Below are positions 1 to 6,580 of a stretch of DNA of 6,580 nucleotides, one piece after another (positions within the stretch are counted from its first letter, which is position 1; each line of letters opens with the position of its first letter). The translations under genes were made by a program, and so were the position numbers. The notes below the pieces were generated by a model. The model searched no databases. It was not told the origin of the DNA and was given only the letters and a program-made list of their open reading frames with translations. Origin of the DNA: DATEPR01 sp036503065 (GTDB lineage Bacteria > Actinomycetota > Actinomycetes > Mycobacteriales > Pseudonocardiaceae); contig DASXXM010000326.1 in assembly GCA_036503065.1 (NCBI GenBank), positions 1 through 6,580 of the forward strand, read 5' to 3'.

Positions 1-1569
1 CTCGCCGATCCCGGCGGCTACGCGCGGCGGTTGCGGGCCTGCGCACCCGACGCGTGGCTGGTCGTGGAGAAGATCCTGCAGCCGGGGGAGGACCTGCCGG
101 TGAGCTGGCCGGTGGCCGGCACGACCGGCTACGACGCGCTCCGCGAGCTCAGCGGCGTGTTCGTCGATCCGGACGGCGAACGCAAGCTCACCGAACTGGC
201 CGGACAGCTCGGCGTGGCCACGGATTTCCGTGCCGCGCAAGAAGATGCGGCCCGACTGGTGGCGGACACGATCCTGGTCGCCGAGATCCGGCGGATCGCG
301 GCGCTCCTCGACGGCGTCGAGCGCGACACGGCGCGGGCCGCGGTGGCCGAACTGCTGGTCTCCTTCGGCGTCTACCGGTCCTACCTGCCCGAGCACGGCG
401 CCCACTGGGCGGCGGCGCTGGACAAGGCGGAGCGCGCCCGGCCCGACCTGGCGCCGGTGCTGGCCGCGATCGACCGCTGGGTCCGCGCCGATCCGCACGG
501 CGAGCTGGCGACCCGCATCCAGCAGACGTCCGGCATGATCATGGGCAAGGGCACCGAGGACACCGCGTTCTACCGGTACACCCGATTCGTCGCGCTGAAC
601 GAGGTCGGCGGCACGCCGGACCGCTTCGGTGTCGACGTGGCCGAATTCCACCGCGTAGCCGCCGCACGGGCCGCCGGCAGGCCCGCGACCATGACCGCAC
701 TGTCCACTCACGACACCAAGCGGTCCGAGGACGTCCGCGCCCGGCTCGCGGTGCTGGCCGAGCTGCCCGGCGAGTTCGCCGACGCGGTATGGCGCTGGTC
801 CGCCCGACACCCGATCGACGAGCCGGCACTGAACCTGCTGGCCTGGCAGACGCTGGTGGGCGCGTGGCCGATCAGCGCGCCGCGACTGGCCGACTACCTG
901 CTGAAGGCGGCCAGGGAGGCCAAGCTCCGGACCACCTGGGTCGACGGCGACGAAGCCTTCGAGCAGACCGTGACGGACTGGCCGGAGCGGGTGCTGGCGG
1001 ACGCGGATCTCGCCGCGGACGTCGGCCGGTTCGCCCACCGGCTCGCGCCGCCGGGCTGGTCCAACGCGCTGTGCCAGAAACTGCTCCACCTGGCCGGACC
1101 CGGCGTGCCGGACGTCTACCAGGGCAGCGAACTGTGGGACCTGTCCCTGGTCGATCCGGACAACCGGCGAGCCGTGGACTACCCGGTGCGCAGGGAACTG
1201 CTGGACCGGGTGGTCAGCGGCTGGCAGCCGGACGTGGACGACATCGGCGCCGTCAAGCTGCTCGTCGTGCACCGCGCGCTGACCCTGCGCCGCGACCGTC
1301 CCGAGTTGTTCGATGGTTACCTGCCGCTGACGGCAGAAGGACCAGCGGCGCGGCATGTGATCGCGTTCGCCCGCTCCGCCGGCCTCGTCGCGGTCGCGAC
1401 GCGGCTGCCGGTGCGGCTCGCGGCCGACGGCGGCTGGCGGGACACCGTGCTGCCGCTGCCCGCCGGTGCCTGGACGGACGTGCTCACCGGCCGCCCGGTC
1501 GCCGACGACGTGCCGGCCCTGGGCGACACACTGGACCGTTACCCGGTCGCGCTGTTGGTGCGCCGATGA
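1..1569 (+). CDS. treY: Maltooligosyltrehalose synthase TreY, 5'-truncated by window edge
   Basis: TreY (EC 5.4.99.15, GH13 family) is a cytosolic enzyme that converts the reducing-end alpha-1,4 bond of a maltodextrin to alpha-1,1, giving maltooligosyltrehalose. The frame is open from base 1, and the first residues (LADPGGYARRL) match the stretch that follows the catalytic-nucleophile motif in this family. The missing N-terminus therefore contains that Asp, and the CDS must begin upstream. 522 residues are visible, against about 750-830 for full-length family members. Visible landmarks, numbered from base 1, are the acid/base Glu in WLVVEKIL (E23), the family signature MGKGTEDTAFYRY (181-193), LNEVGG just after it, the third catalytic Asp in STHDTKRSED (D238), and GVPDVYQGSELWDLSLVDPDN from residue 368. 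The stop TGA overlaps the treZ start as ATGA, so the two are probably translationally coupled. No frameshift or lost key residue is seen. Confidence 0.96.
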   Translation, partial: LADPGGYARRLRACAPDAWLVVEKILQPGEDLPVSWPVAGTTGYDALRELSGVFVDPDGERKLTELAGQLGVATDFRAAQEDAARLVADTILVAEIRRIAALLDGVERDTARAAVAELLVSFGVYRSYLPEHGAHWAAALDKAERARPDLAPVLAAIDRWVRADPHGELATRIQQTSGMIMGKGTEDTAFYRYTRFVALNEVGGTPDRFGVDVAEFHRVAAARAAGRPATMTALSTHDTKRSEDVRARLAVLAELPGEFADAVWRWSARHPIDEPALNLLAWQTLVGAWPISAPRLADYLLKAAREAKLRTTWVDGDEAFEQTVTDWPERVLADADLAADVGRFAHRLAPPGWSNALCQKLLHLAGPGVPDVYQGSELWDLSLVDPDNRRAVDYPVRRELLDRVVSGWQPDVDDIGAVKLLVVHRALTLRRDRPELFDGYLPLTAEGPAARHVIAFARSAGLVAVATRLPVRLAADGGWRDTVLPLPAGAWTDVLTGRPVADDVPALGDTLDRYPVALLVRR

Positions 1570-3290
1570 GCTTCCGCGTGTGGGCGCCCGGACAGCCCAG
1601 GGTCCGGCTCCGGATCGACGGCACGGACCACGAGATGACCAGCGCCGACGGCGGCTGGTGGTGGGCCGACGCGACCGGCACCGACTACGCCTTCCTGCTC
1701 GGCGACGACGAAACGCCACTGCCCGACCCGCGCTCGGCCTGGCAGCCCGACGGCGTGAACGGGCCGTCCCGGGTGTACGACCACGGGACGTTCGCCTGGA
1801 CCGACGCCGCATGGACCGGTCGGCCGCTGCCCGGTGGCGTGCTCTACGAGCTGCATATCGGCACGTTCACGCCCGGCGGCACGTTCGACTCGGCCCTCGA
1901 GCGGCTGGACCACCTGGTGGACCTCGGGATCACGCACGTCGAGGTGATGCCGGTGAACTCGTTCGACGGCACCGCAGGCTGGGGTTACGACGGCGTGCTG
2001 TGGGGTGCCGTGCACGAGCCCTACGGCGGCCCGGACGGGTTCAAGCGGTTCGTGGACGCCTGCCACGCGCGCGGTCTCGCCGTGGTGCTCGACGTGGTCT
2101 ACAACCACCTCGGCCCGGCAGGCGCCTACCTGCCCAGGTTCGGCCCGTACTTCGCCGGGCGCAACGACTGGGGCGCCGCGCTGAACCTGGACGGCCCCGG
2201 CTCCGACGAGGTCCGCAGTTACATCATCGACAACGCACAGAGCTGGCTGCGCGACTTCCACGTCGACGGCCTGCGGCTGGACGCCGTGCACGCGCTGCGC
2301 GACCAGCGCGCCATCCACATTCTCGAAGAACTGTCGTCCACAGTGGACGCACTGGCCACCGCGACCGGCCGCCCGCTGACGCTGATCGCGGAGTCCGACC
2401 GCAACGACCCGGCAACGGTGACCGCCCGCGAGGCAGGCGGCCTCGGCATGCAGGCTCAGTGGAGCGACGACCTGCACCACTGCCTGCACGTGACGCTGAC
2501 CGGCGAAACCAGCGGCTACTACGCGGACTTCGCCGCGCCCGGCGCCCTGGCCCGCACCCTGCGCGAGGTGTTCTTCCACGCCGGCACGTGGTCGTCGTTC
2601 CGGGGCCGGACCCACGGCAGGCCGGTCGACACGCACAAACTGCCCGGCCACCGGTTCGTGGTCTATCTGCAGAACCACGACCAGGTCGGCAACCGCGCGG
2701 TCGGTGACCGGTTGTCCGCGACCGTGTCGCCGGGGCTGCTCGCGTGCGGCGCCGCGGTCGTGTTCTGCTCGCCGTACACGCCGATGGTGTTCATGGGCGA
2801 GGAATGGGCCGCGGGCACGCCGTGGCAGTTCTTCGCGTCCTTCCCCGATCCCGTCCTGGCCGAGGCCGTGCGCACCGGGCGACGTGCCGAGTTCGGCCGG
2901 CACTGGGGCGCGGGCGACGTGCCCGATCCCCTCAACCCGGCCACCGTGGCGCGGTCGCGGCTGGACTGGTCCGAACTCGAACTGCCGGCCCACCGCGAGA
3001 TGCTGACGCTCTACCGCCAACTGATCGCGCTGCGCCGCGCCCGTCCCGAACTGGCCGACCCCGGACTCGCTGGGCTGCGGGTGGACGCGGCCGACTCCTG
3101 GCTGGTCCTGCACCGGGGACCGCTGCGCCTGGCCTGCAACTTCGGTGACGCCACCGCACGGGTGCCGTTGGGCGGCATACCGACCGAAACGCTGCTGGCC
3201 TGGGGTGACGTGGTCGTCGATGGTGCTGAGGTGAAGCTGCCACCAGCTTCGTTCGTGCTCGTCTCGGTCGGCGCCGCCGACTCTTCCTGA
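1566..3290 (+). CDS. treZ: Malto-oligosyltrehalose trehalohydrolase TreZ
   Basis: TreZ (EC 3.2.1.141, GH13) hydrolyses the bond next to the terminal trehalose of maltooligosyltrehalose, releasing trehalose and a shortened maltodextrin. The 574 residues are normal for the family. The protein begins MSFRVWAPG, the usual opening of the N-terminal E-set/CBM48-like domain (about 1-80). This supports the ATG at 1566, which overlaps the treY stop by 4 nt. The reading frame stays open far upstream, but only as a shadow of treY. The (beta/alpha)8 domain starts near LYELHIGTF (93-101). Conserved motifs follow: DVVYNH (176-181), nucleophile D239 in DGLRLDAVHAL, acid/base E276 in LIAESDRN, and D372 in QNHDQVGNR. 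PMVFMGEEW and a C-terminal beta domain come after. Only a weak GGTG (1557-1560) precedes the start, so coupling to treY translation is likely. The product of TreY is its substrate, which fits the gene order. Confidence 0.97.
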   Translation: MSFRVWAPGQPRVRLRIDGTDHEMTSADGGWWWADATGTDYAFLLGDDETPLPDPRSAWQPDGVNGPSRVYDHGTFAWTDAAWTGRPLPGGVLYELHIGTFTPGGTFDSALERLDHLVDLGITHVEVMPVNSFDGTAGWGYDGVLWGAVHEPYGGPDGFKRFVDACHARGLAVVLDVVYNHLGPAGAYLPRFGPYFAGRNDWGAALNLDGPGSDEVRSYIIDNAQSWLRDFHVDGLRLDAVHALRDQRAIHILEELSSTVDALATATGRPLTLIAESDRNDPATVTAREAGGLGMQAQWSDDLHHCLHVTLTGETSGYYADFAAPGALARTLREVFFHAGTWSSFRGRTHGRPVDTHKLPGHRFVVYLQNHDQVGNRAVGDRLSATVSPGLLACGAAVVFCSPYTPMVFMGEEWAAGTPWQFFASFPDPVLAEAVRTGRRAEFGRHWGAGDVPDPLNPATVARSRLDWSELELPAHREMLTLYRQLIALRRARPELADPGLAGLRVDAADSWLVLHRGPLRLACNFGDATARVPLGGIPTETLLAWGDVVVDGAEVKLPPASFVLVSVGAADSS

Positions 3291-3311
3291 TCGAGAAAGT
3301 ATCGTGGTGAC

Positions 3312-5423
<2,112 letters not shown>

Positions 5424-5446
5424 CTGGGGATTGCGCCCGCAGCAAT

Positions 5447-5470
5447 ATATCGTGCAAACTCATCCGATAT
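5447..5470. repeat. Short inverted repeat, ATATCG-N12-CGATAT
   Basis: The two arms ATATCG (5447-5452) and CGATAT (5465-5470) are exact reverse complements separated by 12 nt, in an AT-rich island within GC-rich DNA. The centre-to-centre distance of 18 bp is not a simple whole number of helical turns. It lies about 60 bp upstream of the regulator's start codon, so it might be a protein-binding site. Its left arm touches the end of the glgX hairpin. Chance occurrence in an AT-rich patch is quite possible. Confidence 0.3.
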
Positions 5471-5501
5471 GGTGGATTGCCGACTGAGATACCCCGGAAA
5501 C

Positions 5502-5516
5502 ATGCCTGATCGGCAT
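5502..5516. promoter_or_regulatory. Candidate operator: inverted repeat ATGCC-TGATC-GGCAT
   Basis: Two perfect 5-bp arms are separated by 5 bp, with half-site centres 10 bp apart (one helical turn), as expected for a homodimeric helix-turn-helix protein. The repeat lies across the predicted core promoter of the XRE gene and ends on the first base of the -10 hexamer, so a bound protein would block RNA polymerase. A third copy of the half-site, GGCAT, overlaps the start codon (5525-5529). Autoregulation by the downstream XRE protein is an inference. GGCAT is a fairly frequent pentamer elsewhere in the window, which lowers the weight of this call. Confidence 0.4.
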
Positions 5517-5528
5517 ACCTTGGTGGCA
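5516..5528 (+). promoter_or_regulatory. Predicted -10 element and start site of a leaderless transcript
   Basis: TACCTT at 5516-5521 fits the actinobacterial -10 pattern TAnnnT. Counting seven bases past its last T gives position 5528, the A of the XRE start codon, so the mRNA would begin with AUG. This spacing is the usual signature of leaderless genes in actinobacteria. No purine-rich ribosome site with proper spacing lies upstream of the ATG (only TGGTGG directly before it), which agrees with leaderless initiation. No convincing -35 hexamer is seen 17-18 nt upstream (CCCCGG region), so the promoter may be weak or need an activator. Confidence 0.45.
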
Positions 5529-6427
5529 TGAGTGAAATCCAAACCACCGGCCGCCGCCGCGAAGTGGGCGCGGAACTGAAACGCATCCGCCAACAGACCG
5601 AGCAGCCCGCCTACAAGGTCGCCGCCAAACTCGGCTGGACAGCAAGCCACATCTCCAGATCCGAAGCCGGCAAGCGCCGCGTCACAGACGTAGACGCAGG
5701 CCACTACCTCGGCATCTGCGACGCCCCCGACACCGATCTTCAGGAACTCCTGAAGCTGGTCAACGAACCAGACGATTACCGCCTCCAGATCCACGACGGC
5801 CGAATCCCCGACCAACTACGCACCCTGATCTTCTTCGAGTCCACAGCCACTCACATCCGCAGCTTCGAGCCGATCTACATCCCCGGGGTCCTGCAGACAC
5901 CTGACTACGCACGTGCGCTGTTCGAGGAGAGCGCACTGGGTGAGCCGTTCTCGATCGAGGACGGCGTTCGCGCTCGGGTCATGAGAAGTGAGATGCTGAC
6001 CGGGCCGAAGCCTCCGAGGTGTTTGTACCTCGTGCACGAGAACGCGCTTCGCGCGCCCGTTGGCAACCCACGCGTGATGAACGAGCAACTCCTGCACATG
6101 TTGATGCTCGGCAACCGACCGGAGTGCGCCATTCGGGTGGTTCCGATCTCGACCGCGGGCCGCGGCTTGGTCAACGGAGCATTCGAGGTGTTCGACTACA
6201 AGGAGGACCCGTCGCTGGTCTACTTGCAGCACGAGACAACCAGCCTGTTCTTGGAGACCGAGGATGAGGTGAACCATTACCGGAGCATCCTGAACCGAGT
6301 TGATAGTGTCGCTCTCGATGGTCCAGACTCTAGGAAGTTCCTTGCTGACCTAGCAAGTGACTTTGATGAGCGACAGGGAGATGCCCGGCATGCCAACCGC
6401 GAACCAAGGGGGCTGGCGCAAGAGTAG
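5528..6427 (+). CDS. XRE-family DNA-binding regulator with DUF5753 C-terminal domain
   Basis: This is a 299-residue cytosolic DNA-binding protein of the large actinobacterial WhiJ-like group. Residues about 14-67 form an XRE helix-turn-helix (GAELKRIRQQ, then KVAAKLGWTASHISRSEAGKR). The recognition helix lies near residues 39-46. From roughly residue 98 to 285 is the DUF5753 domain, recognised by IPGVLQTPDYARALF (118-132), VRARVMRSEML, LYLVHENALR and the C-terminal YRSILNRVDSVAL. No membrane segment is seen. The ATG at 5528 is chosen because the protein starts just before the HTH, as in homologues, and a -10 box lies 6 nt upstream. The last residues are encoded in the 38 nt shared with the DUF397 gene. 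Known pairs of this kind (whiJ and its neighbours in Streptomyces) act in development and secondary metabolism. The target and ligand of this copy are unknown. The 3' part of the gene is less GC-rich than the trehalose genes, fitting an accessory origin. Confidence 0.92.
   Translation: MSEIQTTGRRREVGAELKRIRQQTEQPAYKVAAKLGWTASHISRSEAGKRRVTDVDAGHYLGICDAPDTDLQELLKLVNEPDDYRLQIHDGRIPDQLRTLIFFESTATHIRSFEPIYIPGVLQTPDYARALFEESALGEPFSIEDGVRARVMRSEMLTGPKPPRCLYLVHENALRAPVGNPRVMNEQLLHMLMLGNRPECAIRVVPISTAGRGLVNGAFEVFDYKEDPSLVYLQHETTSLFLETEDEVNHYRSILNRVDSVALDGPDSRKFLADLASDFDERQGDARHANREPRGLAQE
6375..6380 (+). promoter_or_regulatory. Ribosome binding site deciding the DUF397 start
   Basis: AGGGAG lies inside the end of the XRE gene. 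Two in-frame ATGs follow. The one at 6381 abuts the motif with no spacer, while the one at 6390 is 9 nt away, the workable distance. This favours 6390 as the start. It is the best Shine-Dalgarno-like site in the window. Confidence 0.6.
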
Positions 6428-6580
6428 CTACAGCGGCGGCAGCACCTCCAGCAACTGCGTCGAGGTCAGCTGGCGCAAGAGCAGCTACAGCAACGGCAAC
6501 CCCACCGGCGACTGTGTCGAGGTGGCGATGGGGACCAGGGCCGTCGGCGTGCGCGACTCGAAGAACGCCGACGGCCCCAC
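6390..6580 (+). CDS. DUF397 domain protein with duplicated N-terminal motif, 3'-truncated by window edge
   Basis: This is a small cytosolic protein of the DUF397 family, to which Streptomyces BldB-like proteins are related. Members usually sit next to an XRE/DUF5753 regulator and are thought to work with it, perhaps as a partner or antagonist; the biochemical activity is not established. The visible 63 residues start MPTANQGG and run into WRKSSYS...CVEV, which occurs twice (from W9 and from W28). The canonical AVGVRDSKNADGP segment follows. The rest, normally an xxFTPxEWxxF-type tail, lies beyond the window. The gene overlaps the end of the XRE gene by 38 nt in a different frame, implying co-transcription. 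An alternative start at 6381 would add MPG. A start after the XRE stop is not available before the second repeat. Family-typical length is about 60-75 residues, so the extra repeat makes this copy longer. Confidence 0.88.
   Translation, partial: MPTANQGGWRKSSYSGGSTSSNCVEVSWRKSSYSNGNPTGDCVEVAMGTRAVGVRDSKNADGP
6414..6527 (+). repeat. Tandem 57-bp duplication inside the DUF397 gene
   Basis: Two adjacent 57-bp units (6414-6470 and 6471-6527) both encode WRKSSYS-x-G-x5-CVEV-x. By hand alignment they match at 44 of 57 bases and 12 of 19 residues. The period is a whole number of codons, so the frame is kept. Differences are concentrated in the variable Gly/Asn/Ser linker and one or two third positions, which points to a duplication that has had time to diverge under selection for the WRKSSYS and CVEV ends. 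Confidence 0.9.

Noticed and set aside
54..1565. Extension of the treZ frame upstream to 54
   Set aside because: The translation is Arg/Gly/Ala-rich shadow sequence in a second frame of treY. Homology of the TreZ N-terminus begins at the ATG at 1566.
5477..5482. TTGCCG as a -35 box for the XRE gene
   Set aside because: It is 33 nt upstream of the TACCTT -10 box, far beyond the 16-19 nt allowed, and no other -10 fits the correct spacing.
5496..5501. GGAAAC as an ECF sigma-factor -35 box
   Set aside because: No matching ECF-type -10 (such as CGTT or GTT) is found at 16-18 nt downstream. The TAnnnT element explains the start better.
6381..6389. Alternative DUF397 start at ATG 6381
   Set aside because: AGGGAG directly abuts this ATG with no spacer, whereas ATG 6390 has a 9-nt spacer. 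The difference is only three residues.

Overview
The DNA is GC-rich with strong G/C third-position bias, and the final genes form a pair (an XRE regulator with a DUF5753-type C-terminus, followed by a DUF397 protein) that is characteristic of Actinobacteria. The best guess is a filamentous actinomycete such as a Pseudonocardiales member or a Streptomyces relative. The genus cannot be fixed from the sequence alone.

Positions 1-5423 hold the three enzymes of the TreY-TreZ route from glycogen or maltodextrin to trehalose, all on the + strand and tightly packed. They are the C-terminal two thirds of maltooligosyltrehalose synthase (treY, cut by the window's left edge), the complete trehalohydrolase (treZ, overlapping the treY stop by 4 nt as ATGA), and a complete glycogen debranching enzyme (glgX/treX, starting 21 nt after treZ). 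The debranching enzyme frees linear maltodextrins. TreY turns the reducing-end alpha-1,4 bond into alpha-1,1, and TreZ then cuts off trehalose. All GH13 catalytic residues expected in the visible parts are present.

The 104-nt gap 5424-5527 is the only intergenic region longer than 21 nt. A long imperfect hairpin straddles the glgX stop codon (candidate terminator). It is followed by a 6-12-6 inverted repeat, a 5-5-5 inverted repeat, and a TAnnnT -10 element placed so that transcription would start on the A of the next ATG (predicted leaderless mRNA).

Positions 5528-6580 hold a two-gene accessory module of the WhiJ/BldB-like kind. It consists of a 299-residue XRE/DUF5753 regulator and, overlapping its 3' end by 38 nt, a small DUF397 protein that runs off the right edge. 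The DUF397 protein has an unusual feature: its N-terminal signature (WRKSSYS...CVEV) is present twice in tandem with a 57-bp period. The hairpin and separate promoter suggest this module is transcribed independently of the trehalose genes. No RNA genes, mobile elements or CRISPR arrays were seen.
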